A stretch of 64,000 nt of DNA from Ariolimax columbianus (taxonomy: Eukaryota; Mollusca; Gastropoda; Stylommatophora; Arionidae): assembly GCA_036924085.1 (NCBI GenBank), contig JAVGWX010000002.1, positions 152,959,571 through 153,023,570 on the forward strand, written 5' to 3'. A program made the translations under genes and the position numbers. Below are positions 58,801 through 63,699 of the stretch, piece by piece (position 1 is the stretch's first letter; each line of letters begins with the position of its first letter). The notes under the pieces are model-generated. The model did not search any database. It had not been told where the DNA came from and saw nothing but the letters and a program-made list of their open reading frames with translations.

Positions 58801-61667
58801 CGACTCCCAAGCCTCTGAGTGGCACTCGTCTGCATTCTTGTCAGAGTGAGACATGTTGCTTCAATACGAAGGTGTCATCCTTGACAACACGTCGTGACTC
58901 ATGTGTTACCTTGGCCTGACAACCACAGTAGCAGTACCACTGTCGTCTGTCATAGGCACGAGCACAGCTGCAATTGCCGAGTTCCTGATGTTGAGATGAG
59001 ACAGGAGGCCTAGAAGACATCTTCCTGACGTTGAGATGAGACAAGAGGTTCAGAAGACATCCACGTTGTGTAAGCTGAGAGGTGGAACATAAGGCCACCA
59101 AACAGAGAGGACAGAGAGAATAGGACTGAGAACAAGTAGCTAGACAGCATTTTATCAATGCTCAAGGATATAGACGGTGAATAGAACAATTGCTAGATCT
59201 GACCTTGTGATAAGAACTCTGGGTAATTTTAGTTCAAGATAAAGACCTGTGCTAATTGTACAAAATTCTTGAAAGTAATTATAGTTAGTTAATGATTGAT
59301 GAACAATATAATGCGATTTATGTGACTAGTTTATTGATATGATGTGTACGATGTTTGTGAAATAAACATTCTTTGTTTTGCTGTTGTTAAAAGAATTGTT
59401 AGTGGTTTAATTAAAGTGTGAGTTAAGGAGTGATAGTGGTAAGGAAGAATAAGTGGCAATAGTATAGTGTTAACCCTGTCATTTATACGTTTAAATAGTA
59501 CCATGACTTAGGATAGCAATAACGTTAAACCTGTTATACTAGTGGTGACGGTTGTAATAACGATATTGATGGTGGCAAAAATGTTTGTAATGATGATGTT
59601 GAAATTGATGCTGATATTTTTCTTCTTCGTTCCCTTTTTTTTTAAGTCTAACATGTATGCTCTGCTACACTTTATAACTGGACTGTGATATCTGTACCTT
59701 TCAACCTGTCACATTCTGCTTTTTCATCTGTACATTTTGTTTTAGGTTTAACTCTCCCTACCTATTAGCTGTCACCATATTACGTGCAAACCAATATAAC
59801 GTTTTCCTTCTCCCAGATGAATTACCACCATTAACTTTTGGACTTCATTAACCTGAAATATCCTTATCCTGGCTATACTACACCAGAGACGTGCACATTG
59901 TCACTTCTGTTAGTAGAAACTGCCTCATCGCTAGATAGCCAGAAGCTGGACTATGTTATATATACCTTGCAAATATTAAGTTAGAATTAGAAATCATTCT
60001 CAATTCTGTTCCCAGGCATGACAGCATTTGAATCTGATGATGATAATTACTATGATAATTTTATTGATGAAGGCAATGATGATGATGATGATGATGATAA
60101 TGCTGGTGGTGGTTATATAAAGAGACAGAACAAGAGAAAGAAGAGCTGTGTATAATACATTATACAAGTGGTAGTACTATCTACCAAAGACTATAAGGAG
60201 AACTACCTAGACTGATGAAAATCTATCTAAACTGAGGAAGACTAGCTGCGTTCATGGAGACATACCTACAATGAGAAAGGCTTATCTTTATCTAGACTGA
60301 CAAAGATCTGCTTGAACTGAGAGATATCTATCTTGACTGAGGAAAATCAACCTGGAGTCAGTAAGACCTACCTGAACTAAGGGAGATCTATCTGGACTGA
60401 GGGAGAAATGGAAGGAGACCTACCTGTGCCATGGAAGATCTACCTTAACTGAAGGTGACCTACTTCAACTGAGGGAAACTTATCTGAACTAAGGGAGATC
60501 TATTTGGACTAATGAATATCTGCCTAGACTTGGGAGAACCTAACTGAATTGAGATAGATTCATCTACACTGAAAGAGACCTTCATGAACTGAGGGAGATC
60601 TATCAAGACTGAGAATAGACCTACCTGCACTGAGGTCCAGCTCATCCAACTTTGAGCTTGGCTCAATCGCAACAACAGAGTCCACATGAGGGAAATCAAA
60701 GCTGGATGATGCTCTTCGACTGAACTGGCGTCTCCTTGATATTGTCGACGACTGAGCTTCTAGAGGTGGCCTGCCACTCTTGGGTGGTGAACGAGTCAAA
60801 CCAGCACTAAAGAACATCAATATAACAGAATTTTACTCATAATTTTATTTCATAATTTCATACAGAGGTTTTTAAGAGCGGAGGTACAGGTGGCTGAGCA
60901 AGGGAACATGGATTTAAATTTAGAAAGTCTGTCCAAATAACAAAAAAGAACAAGGTCTGAAATCAGACAATATGTAAAAGGTAATTAAAATGAGTTGGGC
61001 ATAAGACTAGCAACCTCATCGTTTCAAACAAACTGCTATGGAAACTACTACTGCGCACAACTGCACTTCCTTATTCTTCTGATCACCCCTACAATGAATC
61101 ATTCATTCATTAGTTCTTGTATCATATATGAGTTGATTGTGTGTTACCAGGGCTTGATAAGAGAGCAAAGAAGAAAAACATGCATGTTCACACACATATT
61201 CAGATATGTTTTACACACACACACATTCACATATGTATACACACACACAGACATTTAAACACATACACATTAACATATATATGTTAACATACACATTCAC
61301 AAACAAACACATATTCATACATACATTAAAAAACACATTCACAACTCCACACATTCACACATGTTCAGACACACATTGACACACACTCACACAGAGACAT
61401 TCATACATACACATTTGCACATACATACACATTCACATGTGCAGACAGATTTACACATGAATTTACACACACACACACACACATATTGACACACCAATCC
61501 ACAAATATTCATGCACACACACACACATACACACACACAAACCCAGATGTGCTGTCAGGTTTATTCACGGATTGTGATTTCAGCAGTGGGGGTCTGTTCT
61601 GATTTTCTGGGCTAGATTTCTGATCCTTGTTCTGAGATGTGGAGTCGGTGATGTTGTAGGACGGCAT
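22247..61667 (-). CDS. SLC17A5-like: SLC17 family (sialin-like) anion transporter, 14 coding exons, 635 aa
   Basis: Join, in transcript order on the minus strand: 61667-61543, 60806-60625, 58186-58036, 50906-50804, 47816-47713, 45240-45111, 43711-43624, 38316-38221, 37056-36923, 35063-34914, 31719-31587, 27213-26972, 24389-24322, 22448-22247. All junctions are AG/GT and phase-consistent, total 1908 nt. SLC17 proteins are 12-TM major-facilitator carriers moving organic anions (sialic acid, glutamate, nucleotides, phosphate) across lysosomal, synaptic-vesicle or plasma membranes, using protons, membrane potential or Na+. Diagnostic motifs: TM1 [13 protein letters not shown] (127-139), [13 protein letters not shown] (205-217), [15 protein letters not shown] (258-272), [13 protein letters not shown] (276-288), [11 protein letters not shown] (509-519). 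Three N-glycosylation sequons (N154, N160, N167) lie in the TM1-TM2 lumenal loop, as in sialin. At 635 aa it is longer than sialin (about 495) because of both tails. Sialin-like rather than VGLUT-like, because the TM2 histidine of VGLUTs is Leu202. Substrate cannot be read from sequence. Confidence 0.95.
22490..22750 (+). repeat. degenerate ~18-bp repeat
   Basis: Recurring GTCAAGTGAGATGGTCAAG-like words in intron 13, just upstream (transcript sense) of the last exon. Confidence 0.75.
22905..23170 (-). repeat. 43-bp tandem array, 6 copies
   Basis: Plus-strand unit AGGTGCCATCTCCACAGCAA, then AGGTCAGCTGTTCAGCTCAG, TCC. It sits at the 3' end of the minus-strand LINE at 23171-23690 and is that LINE's 3' terminal unit amplified. 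Confidence 0.95.
23171..23690 (-). mobile_element. LINE ORF2 C-terminal fragment
   Basis: Minus frames read [40 protein letters not shown], then KRTVEIH before the array. Same family as 34370-34790 and 41985-43610. Confidence 0.75.
23840..24300 (+). mobile_element. LINE ORF2 C-terminal fragment
   Basis: The plus frame 23790-24107 reads [31 protein letters not shown], the post-RT motif of RTE/CR1-type LINEs. Ends against exon 13 of the SLC17-like gene. Confidence 0.75.
24322..24389 (-). CDS. SLC17A5-like: SLC17-like exon 13 (TM12)
   Basis: A 68-nt exon: [20 protein letters not shown] plus AL and two bases of Trp569. REEW and the following TM12 are typical of SLC17. Acceptor TATCCCAG, donor GTGAGT, phase 2. 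Confidence 0.94.
24595..25180 (-). mobile_element. LINE RNase H C-terminal remnant
   Basis: Minus reading [20 protein letters not shown] and [11 protein letters not shown], the LINE tail seen intact at 3330-3480. Heavily decayed. Confidence 0.6.
25181..26280. other. intron 12, no feature recognised
   Basis: AT-rich sequence with one 69-codon frame at 25390-25599 that has no recognisable motif. Confidence 0.4.
26281..26626. repeat. 346-bp imperfect inverted repeat (foldback)
   Basis: Left arm from ATCATGGAAGAAGAAATGAA (26281) is mirrored by the right arm ending TTCATTTCTTCTTCCATGAT (26626). Arms are about 140-160 bp and continue inward through ATACTTAT[TC]GAATG, CAGAG, ACGGAAGT and CTGGTTA, with a ~45-bp loop. 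Confidence 0.9.
26972..27213 (-). CDS. SLC17A5-like: SLC17-like exon 12 (TM9-TM11)
   Basis: Completes Gly466 and encodes 467-546. Includes [13 protein letters not shown], the TM10 motif [20 protein letters not shown], and [14 protein letters not shown]. Acceptor CTCCTCCAG, donor GTATGT, phase 0. The longest exon and the strongest family match. Confidence 0.96.
27545..28065 (+). mobile_element. LINE ORF2 C-terminal fragment
   Basis: [55 protein letters not shown]. Ends CCCAATGACCTGATGGGTTA, matching the end of the minus LINE at 55665. Confidence 0.8.
28318..28391 (+). repeat. GAA/AAG-rich microsatellite
   Basis: Purine-only stretch of GAAGAA and AAGAAG words. Confidence 0.85.
28400..29531. 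other. intron 11, no feature recognised
   Basis: 28571-28865 has open frames on both strands without family motifs. Part of it (GTGAGGAAGAAACT, CCTCACTCTCTGGTC) recurs at 41660-41705, so it is probably repeat sequence. Confidence 0.4.
29532..30860 (+). mobile_element. mariner-type DNA transposon, full length, dead
   Basis: 1329 bp between TA dinucleotides (29530-29531 and 30861-30862). Terminal inverted repeats CAAGGTGTGTTCAAAAAGTA at the left and the reverse of CGAGGTGTGTTAAAAAAGTA at the right. Length is typical for mariner. Confidence 0.93.
29738..30780 (+). pseudogene. mariner transposase, multiply broken
   Basis: Starts [19 protein letters not shown]; a stop follows residue 40. Later pieces in shifted frames include [11 protein letters not shown] (helix-turn-helix region), [11 protein letters not shown] (first catalytic Asp) and [13 protein letters not shown], where the third catalytic Asp of the usual SPDLAP motif is Asn. 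Cannot encode active transposase. Confidence 0.9.
31255..31530 (+). mobile_element. S1 dispersed repeat
   Basis: TGTCATAGTTTACAGC, ATATCTGCATCTTTTGGCCC, GGCTTTTTGGGTACCG and TCATTGACCCTGATGCAAGC; right edge close to exon 11. Confidence 0.75.
31587..31719 (-). CDS. SLC17A5-like: SLC17-like exon 11 (TM8)
   Basis: Residues 422-465 plus one base: [20 protein letters not shown], then FADLLISK and TRKLMATI. Acceptor TGTCCTCAG, donor GTTAGG, phase 1. Confidence 0.94.
31970..32130 (+). repeat. ~38-bp degenerate tandem repeat, about 4 copies
   Basis: Units share AAGTGTTTCCCATCACCTGTC and GTAGAAGACCTCTCTCC. Confidence 0.85.
32425..32775 (+). mobile_element. S2 retroposon, plus, near full length
   Basis: Two 5' units (GATCATGTAAAATATAC and GGCAAAACATACTGGACAAG), body CAGCCTAGCTAATAAGGTGAG, 3' end TAGGCATTCAATAACAAC. 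Confidence 0.85.
32776..34369. other. intron 10, no clear feature
   Basis: Contains a CTT run at 33685-33699 ending a repeat-like stretch; no exon recognised. Confidence 0.35.
34370..34790 (+). mobile_element. LINE ORF2 C-terminal fragment
   Basis: DNA-level match to 42330-42400 plus 43275-43580 (TTGCTGAAAACAGTACTGGAA, GAGGTAAACAACGCAATATG). Ends ATGGCATTCGAACTGAAC, the LINE 3' unit. Confidence 0.75.
34914..35063 (-). CDS. SLC17A5-like: SLC17-like exon 10 (TM7)
   Basis: Fifty in-frame codons, 372-421: loop [22 protein letters not shown]7, and [14 protein letters not shown], the conserved loop before TM8. Acceptor CTTAAACAG, donor GTAAGT, phase 0 at both ends. Confidence 0.95.
35088..35345 (+). 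mobile_element. mariner 5' fragment
   Basis: Left terminal repeat TGAGGTGTGTTAAAAAGTTT after TA, then leader and start of transposase homologous to 29532-29800 (TTGCCAAAAGCTAGGC). Cut off where the 35349 element begins. Confidence 0.85.
35349..35641. mobile_element. 293-bp element with 37-bp terminal inverted repeats
   Basis: Ends CAATTGTGAGAAAATATTTA and, reversed, CAATGGTGAGAAAATGTTTA, continuing CCTANATTTTGNCNGTTTCAG. No coding capacity, so MITE-like. Abuts the broken mariner end. Confidence 0.88.
35825..36845 (-). mobile_element. LINE ORF2 C-terminal fragment with internal minisatellite
   Basis: Minus reading: [12 protein letters not shown], then the 16-bp array, then [80 protein letters not shown]. 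Apart from the array, the frame is nearly continuous. Confidence 0.88.
36509..36812 (-). repeat. 16-bp tandem array, 19 copies
   Basis: Plus-strand unit GGCTAAAACTTGTCAA. Lies exactly between two adjoining LINE ORF segments. Confidence 0.97.
36923..37056 (-). CDS. SLC17A5-like: SLC17-like exon 9 (TM6, cytosolic loop)
   Basis: Completes Gly327 and encodes 328-371: [20 protein letters not shown] and the charged loop [13 protein letters not shown]. The Asp-Thr-Pro after TM6 is an SLC17 hallmark. Acceptor CTCCCTCAG, donor GTGAGT, phase 0. Confidence 0.94.
37057..38220. other. intron 8; unexplained frame at 37095-37442
   Basis: The plus frame 37095-37442 (115 codons, ends [17 protein letters not shown]) overlaps a hydrophobic minus frame. 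Neither has a family motif I recognise; probably repeat-derived. Confidence 0.3.
38221..38316 (-). CDS. SLC17A5-like: SLC17-like exon 8 (TM5-TM6)
   Basis: Residues 296-326 plus split glycines at both ends: [15 protein letters not shown], then [10 protein letters not shown]. Acceptor TATTGCAG, donor GTAAGT, phase 1 to phase 1. Confidence 0.95.
38725..38760 (+). repeat. (TA)n microsatellite
   Basis: ATATACATATATATATATAT tract in intron 7. Confidence 0.9.
38855..39155 (+). mobile_element. LINE ORF2 C-terminal fragment
   Basis: [18 protein letters not shown], then [15 protein letters not shown] and a CATGATGATGATG end. Same type as 62340-63240. Confidence 0.65.
39160..40900. other. intron 7, no feature recognised
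   Basis: No exon, array or retroelement recognised over 1.7 kb. Confidence 0.35.
40905..41015 (-). mobile_element. S2 fragment
   Basis: GTTTCCAGGAGCATG and GTCTTGGTCAGTATAACTCA then CCTGATCCTGATGTTAGC, the body-to-5'-unit junction of S2. Confidence 0.6.
42411..43273 (+). mobile_element. 863-bp retroposed element carrying 28S rRNA sequence
   Basis: Flanked by the perfect 12-bp target duplication GAAATGTGGCTG (42399-42410, 43274-43285) and ended by GTACGATG(AAG)n, which resembles the LINE ends at 3495 and 5385. Contains the 28S-like block below. The remainder has only broken frames; the 42402-42896 frame is an artefact. Confidence 0.85.
42541..42650 (+). pseudogene. 28S rRNA 3' region-like segment
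   Basis: CGAGAGGAA, GACATTTGGTCC, GTGCTTGGCTGA, AGCTACCATCTG, GGGATTA, GAACGCCTCTAAG and CAGAATCCCACCC occur in the order and spacing of the sarcin-ricin loop and the following helices of animal 28S rRNA (compared from memory), with a ~14-nt deletion after GCTTGGCTGA. Weaker similarity may continue to 42720. Not functional rRNA. Confidence 0.85.
43624..43711 (-). CDS. SLC17A5-like: SLC17-like exon 7 (TM4 end, central loop, TM5 start)
   Basis: Residues 266-294 plus one base. Contains [17 protein letters not shown] and [12 protein letters not shown]. Gln273 replaces the sialin TM4 histidine. Acceptor CCAACTAG, donor GTGAGT, phase 1. Confidence 0.95.
43800..44390 (+). repeat. CACA/TATA-rich minisatellite with a ~193-bp duplication
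   Basis: A segment with CCCCCATAGAAACACACCCT and ATTTATACTCATATCAACAC occurs twice (from about 43880 and 44073), nearly identical. Confidence 0.85.
44391..45110. other. intron 6, no clear feature
   Basis: A 104-codon plus frame ends at 44640; 44400-44960 reads like decayed LINE RT/endonuclease sequence, but I cannot place it in a family. Confidence 0.35.
45111..45240 (-). CDS. SLC17A5-like: SLC17-like exon 6 (TM3-TM4)
   Basis: Residues 223-265: FGAKRVV, TM3, then TM4 with Arg258 and Glu265 of the R-x6-E motif (RVLVGLGE). Acceptor CTTCTCAG, donor GTGAGA, phase 0. Confidence 0.95.
45340..45430 (+). mobile_element. S2 fragment
   Basis: GTGTAATAGCAGTCCGGTCA, AGGTGGAAATCGACACTGTA, AATCCCCATAGTATTGAG, as at 10110-10170. 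Confidence 0.65.
45500..46650 (-). mobile_element. LINE ORF2 remnant (RT tail to RNase H) with internal array
   Basis: Minus reading 46644-46303: [31 protein letters not shown]; 46274-46090: linker ending [11 protein letters not shown]; then the 46-bp array; then [10 protein letters not shown] (RNase H) at 45716-45500. Collinear with the LINE at 3996-4700. Confidence 0.85.
45717..46086 (-). repeat. 46-bp tandem array, 8 copies
   Basis: Plus-strand unit CCCCATGTGTTTTAGAGTTA, GGTCTCTTCTTTCTG, TTTTTGTCTGG. On the minus strand it reads as repeats of the LINE linker QKQKEET(N/L)SKTHG. Confidence 0.96.
46800..46838 (+). repeat. (TTGA)n microsatellite
   Basis: Nine or so GATT/TTGA units in intron 5. 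Confidence 0.9.
47240..47575 (+). mobile_element. S2 retroposon, plus, full length, single 5' unit
   Basis: Starts CAAGGTCAGGTGAAACATAC, TGATCAAGAC; body AACAGACTGTGTCACTGCAG, CTTCTTAAGTATGTCTTGG; tail (CAA)n at 47550-47575. Lies just upstream of exon 5. Confidence 0.8.
47713..47816 (-). CDS. SLC17A5-like: SLC17-like exon 5 (TM2)
   Basis: Residues 188-221 plus two bases of Arg222. Carries WSKEQEG and the TM2 signature [16 protein letters not shown]. Leu202 occupies the position of the VGLUT TM2 histidine. The donor GTTTGA is non-optimal, but the phase-2 join to exon 6 rebuilds Arg222. Confidence 0.93.
47825..47995 (+). repeat. ~36-bp degenerate tandem repeat, about 5 copies
   Basis: Units with AACAAGATCACATCAAATCA and GTGTAGGAAAG, right next to the exon 5 acceptor. 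Confidence 0.85.
48095..48395 (-). mobile_element. S1 dispersed repeat
   Basis: GAATGAGTTTACATCATCAAG, AACAAGACCCTATTCCAC, CTAGTGTAGTCTGGCTAACG and GCGCAGATATCTCAACC. Confidence 0.7.
48430..48640 (-). mobile_element. tRNA-headed SINE (S1-related body)
   Basis: On the minus strand from 48638: GGGGACAACC, an A-box-like TGGGCTAGTGGTTAAGGG, and a B-box GGTTCGCTCCC about 45 nt later. The body (GCCGAAGTCAGATGC, GGTGCAAAA) matches the reverse of the S1 core. A tRNA-derived SINE head is the best reading; no intact tRNA gene. Confidence 0.65.
48685..48735 (+). repeat. GAAA/GAGA microsatellite
   Basis: AGAGAGAAAGAGAGAAAGAA tract in intron 4. Confidence 0.85.
48797..48962 (+). mobile_element. S1 dispersed repeat, 5' half
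   Basis: GGCTTGGTTTGGCTTTG, CTCCCGCTACCAAACCCTG, GCGATATTTGCACCTTTTGG, ACACATCCGACTTCAGC. Confidence 0.8.
49015..49175 (+). repeat. ~37-bp degenerate tandem repeat
   Basis: ATTATCTGACATAAATGATG-like units, about four. Confidence 0.8.
49690..50335 (+). mobile_element. LINE 3' end with a decayed C2H2 finger (tentative)
   Basis: The 121-codon frame 49711-50076 has coding-like composition but no motif I recognise. 50155-50260 then reads [22 protein letters not shown], the C2H2 pattern that ends many invertebrate LINE ORF2 proteins, followed by (ACA)n at 50325. Could instead be unrelated unique DNA. Confidence 0.45.
50340..50690 (+). repeat. ~80-bp C/T-rich tandem repeat
   Basis: About four units with TATTCCCTCCCCTGTGTCAC and CTCCTTCTTACCTGTCCTAC, ending 115 nt from exon 4's 3' edge. 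Confidence 0.9.
50804..50906 (-). CDS. SLC17A5-like: SLC17-like exon 4 (glycosylated loop)
   Basis: Completes Ser153 and encodes 154-187: the lumenal TM1-TM2 loop with sequons NIT, NQT and NIS, and a Lys-Cys-Pro motif (Cys179) that matches the sialin loop. Acceptor after a T-rich tract (TTCTTAG). The donor GTTGGG is weak. Phase 0 out. Flanked by the 7.1-kb intron 3. Confidence 0.9.
51440..54620 (+). repeat. 3.2-kb (CAT/TCA)-type minisatellite with higher-order repeats
   Basis: 12-15-bp words CATTGTCATCAT and CATTGGCATCAT. Larger blocks opening GTCCTTCTGGTCATCATTGG recur at about 52660, 53598 and 54047, followed by similar 400-900-bp tracts. Periodicity in threes leaves frames open on both strands (up to 815 codons), all low-complexity. 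It lies in intron 3 and is transcribed as (AUG)-rich RNA from the minus strand. Confidence 0.97.
54621..55139. other. intron 3, no feature recognised
   Basis: Unassigned AT-rich sequence. Confidence 0.4.
55140..57345 (+). mobile_element. LINE ORF2 remnant (RT core to C-terminus), split
   Basis: 55310-55660: [52 protein letters not shown] (RT blocks). After the inverted insert: [22 protein letters not shown], then [30 protein letters not shown]. Multiple stops. Confidence 0.85.
55665..56465 (-). mobile_element. second LINE ORF2 remnant, opposite strand
   Basis: Minus reading: [20 protein letters not shown] (YADD-type box as FADD), [13 protein letters not shown], then [40 protein letters not shown]. 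Ends CGACCTCACCGATTACGTGA. A C-run at 56461-56474 marks its boundary. Confidence 0.85.
57640..57970 (+). mobile_element. LINE RNase H C-terminal remnant
   Basis: [11 protein letters not shown], a frameshifted block matching AYYQLNR...LRTGHNRLR at DNA level, then [12 protein letters not shown]; interrupted by C-runs at 57950-57972. Confidence 0.6.
58036..58186 (-). CDS. SLC17A5-like: SLC17-like exon 3 (TM1)
   Basis: Residues 104-152 plus split codons. Contains TM1, [20 protein letters not shown] (113-132), with Arg128, the conserved SLC17 TM1 arginine. Acceptor CCTTTCAG, donor GTAATT, phase 2 out. Confidence 0.95.
58218..58320 (+). repeat. (GAT/GGT)n microsatellite
   Basis: ATGATGATGACGGTGGTGGT type tract just upstream of exon 3's acceptor. 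Confidence 0.9.
58321..59640. other. intron 2, no gene seen
   Basis: The Cys-rich minus frame 58841-59158 has no recognisable motif. A ~45-bp direct repeat (GTTGAGATGAGACA) lies at 58985-59065. Confidence 0.4.
59640..59765 (+). mobile_element. S1 fragment
   Basis: ACTGTGATATCTGTACCTTTC and ACCTGTCACATTCTGC, a diverged S1 core. Confidence 0.5.
60190..60625 (+). repeat. ~24-bp degenerate tandem array abutting exon 2
   Basis: Units such as AGACCTACCTGAACTGAGGG and GAGATCTATCTGGACTGA. The real exon 2 donor (60624-60619) is the last instance of the repeated ACCTAC word. Confidence 0.88.
60625..60806 (-). CDS. SLC17A5-like: SLC17-like exon 2 (cytosolic N-tail)
   Basis: Finishes codon 42, then residues 43-102, ending one base into codon 103. 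Basic and Ser-rich ([13 protein letters not shown], residues 73-85), then acidic. Acceptor TTCTTTAG, donor GTAGGT. No recognisable domain; it belongs to the gene because its phases match exons 1 and 3 exactly. The intron 2 array begins at the donor. Confidence 0.85.
61180..61542 (+). repeat. CA-rich microsatellite/minisatellite in intron 1
   Basis: ACACACATTCACATATG-type words and pure CA runs; the transcript reads TG-rich directly after the exon 1 donor. Confidence 0.92.
61543..61667 (-). CDS. SLC17A5-like: SLC17-like exon 1 (start codon, cytosolic N-tail)
   Basis: Residues 1-41 plus two bases of codon 42. The ATG (61667-61665) is preceded by an in-frame TGA 12 nt upstream, which fixes this start if the upstream sequence is in the same transcript. 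The exon encodes a polar tail with N-R-P-P-L-L at 24-29, resembling the sialin dileucine sorting signal D-R-T-P-L-L but lacking the acidic residue. The donor is GTTTGT and runs straight into a TG-rich microsatellite. Phase 2. Confidence 0.82.
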
Positions 61668-61889
61668 AATTTCAGGTCAAGGACAAAACCAGGCTGACAA
61701 GTTCACTGTCAAGTACAAGGTGTTTGTCCAATTATTATTCTATGCAATATCTGAAAATATATAAATATAAAATATTATAAGAGAACAATGTACACTACAT
61801 GATTTTTTCAATAATGCCTTCATTGTGTTATACATCCAGCAAGCTGACACAATGTAAACTTCTAGCTAGGAGAGGGACAAATATGGAGC

Positions 61890-62190
61890 AGTATAAGCAA
61901 TGATTTTAAAAATAAAACTGCATCAGAAAACAAATGGCATAGAACTGCATCACAAAACAAATGGCATAAAGAACACCCAGTAACTGAAATAACAGATACT
62001 ACTCCTTTACCAAGAAAATATTTAGTTACACTATGCTGACTGCAAACCGACTACTACAGACTGAGACACTATCTGTTCAACAAATTAAAAATCAGATACA
62101 CAGACAATTGTCGGCTTGGTGAGATTGGATATAAAGTACAACATATTCTCTAAGTCTGTTGACTCTATCAGAAGAGCATAGTGACAACGT
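61890..62190 (+). mobile_element. LINE RNase H C-terminal remnant
   Basis: CTATCTGTTCAACAAATTAA, AATCAGATACACAGAC matches 3270-3290 and 57830-57870. Frames broken. Upstream of the SLC17-like start codon. Confidence 0.6.
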
Positions 62191-62254
62191 GGCCCTCTTC
62201 AACTTAGCAGATGGACAAACCTCTTCACTCCATGCTAGATTAGTGACAAAATTA

Positions 62255-62325
62255 AGTATATATATATATATATATACATATATACATACATACATTACAT
62301 ACATTCATACATACATACAGAGACG
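62255..62325 (+). repeat. (TA)n/(CATA)n microsatellite
   Basis: TATATATATATATATACATA then CATACATACATTACATACAT. Confidence 0.92.
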
Positions 62326-62339
62326 TCCTCAGTATGCAA

Positions 62340-63240
62340 TCAATCGATCAATTCAATCAAAATATCTGGGCGCCTTGCGGAGCATGTCTTTAACAAATAT
62401 TCACCGCGTCTGCCACATTTGTGCCAACTTTTCCCGCTCTGGCTACGATCTCTGTTGTCACTCCTCATGTGTTTCAGAATGCCATCATCAACATGTAGCA
62501 TGTCCTTTGCAGAACGTCGCTCTCACAACAACAAATCTGTAAGACGCGCAATCTCTAGTCAGGTCACCCGTCTTCAGGGTCTCAATAATGTTCATCGTCT
62601 CCTGGGTCTACCTCTGCCCCACTTTCAATGTACCATCATTATGACGTTTGATGTGATCACAATATTTCATTCAGTTTTCTAGAGAAGATATCATTTACTA
62701 GCCAATGTTCCTCTCCTGGATATCCAATTCTTGTAGGATATCTGCATTTTTCCTTTTCGCTTTTCATGTTATTTGTAACACTTTCCTGCAGAATTTTTAC
62801 TCAAAGGGTTCAATGTTGTTCTTAAGTGTTATTGTAGTCGTCCATGTTTCACATCCGGACGTTGCCACCGGGAAGATACAAGTTTGCAGGATTTCTTTAT
62901 GTTCGTTATTTTGTTAGTGTTCTGCCATAATGCGATAGGTTTCTCATTTGATTCAATCTCTGCATTGCCATAGTAATTCTTCTTTGGACTTCCGTCATGC
63001 AATCTCCATTGTTGGTTATAACAAGATATTCAAAACTTGTGACTTTCTTAATCTCCTGTTGTTCTAGAACAACTTTAGGTTTGGTTGTTGCCGTGTCTGG
63101 GCTCATTATCTTGGTTTTACTTATATTCAGGAATAGATTTTGGTCTTCACTGTGTTGTTTTACTGGCAGAATCATCCGTTCCAGCCCGCAGCGCTCTTTG
63201 AGAGAACAAATATTACATTTGCAAATCTGCGCTCTGGTAT
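62340..63240 (-). mobile_element. LINE ORF2 remnant (RT tail)
   Basis: Minus reading: LFLNISKTKIMSPDTATTKP, EVQRRITMAMQRLNQM, then LQTCIFPVATSGCETWTTTI and a RGRPRRR motif. Same type as 370-800 and 5948-6390. Confidence 0.85.
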
Positions 63241-63309
63241 CTCGTTCCCGCGGAATACAATGAGAAAAACATAGACGCACTAAAGAAGCTGGATACAGAA
63301 AACGTCTTG

Positions 63310-63545
63310 GAAACTACACTACTTTAACAACATCAAATGCCACAATGGTCTAGCACAAAACGATACTGGTGGGTATTGTGACGGGAAAATGAGGCAAAGG
63401 TAACCGAAGAGAAGATGGAGAGATAACATTCAAACATGTTTAGAAGATAACAGTGATGGAGACGCAGAACTGGCGAACTTGCCAAAGAAAGAGTGTCTTA
63501 CAGAGCGACTTTAGGGGAAATCGACGTTATTCACAAGACTTGCTG
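63310..63545 (+). mobile_element. LINE ORF2 C-terminal fragment
   Basis: RWRDNIQTCLEDNSDGDAEL, then KERVSYRATLGEI-like reading; same position in LINEs as 38855-39155. Confidence 0.65.
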
Positions 63546-63554
63546 CATGACTAT

Positions 63555-63626
63555 ATAGTATGTATGTGTGTTTGTGTGCGAGTGTGCGTGCGTGCTTGTG
63601 TGTATGCACGTATGTATGCATGTAGG

Positions 63627-63667
<41 letters not shown>

Positions 63668-63695
63668 GCACGCACGCACACACACACACAGCAAA
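63555..63695 (+). repeat. compound (TG)(TA)(CA) microsatellite
   Basis: TGTGTGTTTGTGTGCGAG, ATGTATGCATG, a TA run, then CACACACACACGCACGCACG. Confidence 0.95.
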
Positions 63696-63699
63696 AAAC

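Noticed and set aside
58841..59158. Cys-rich 105-codon minus frame as a secreted peptide gene
   Set aside because: No signal peptide or regular cysteine spacing, inside an intron, contains a tandem duplication; nothing supports it.
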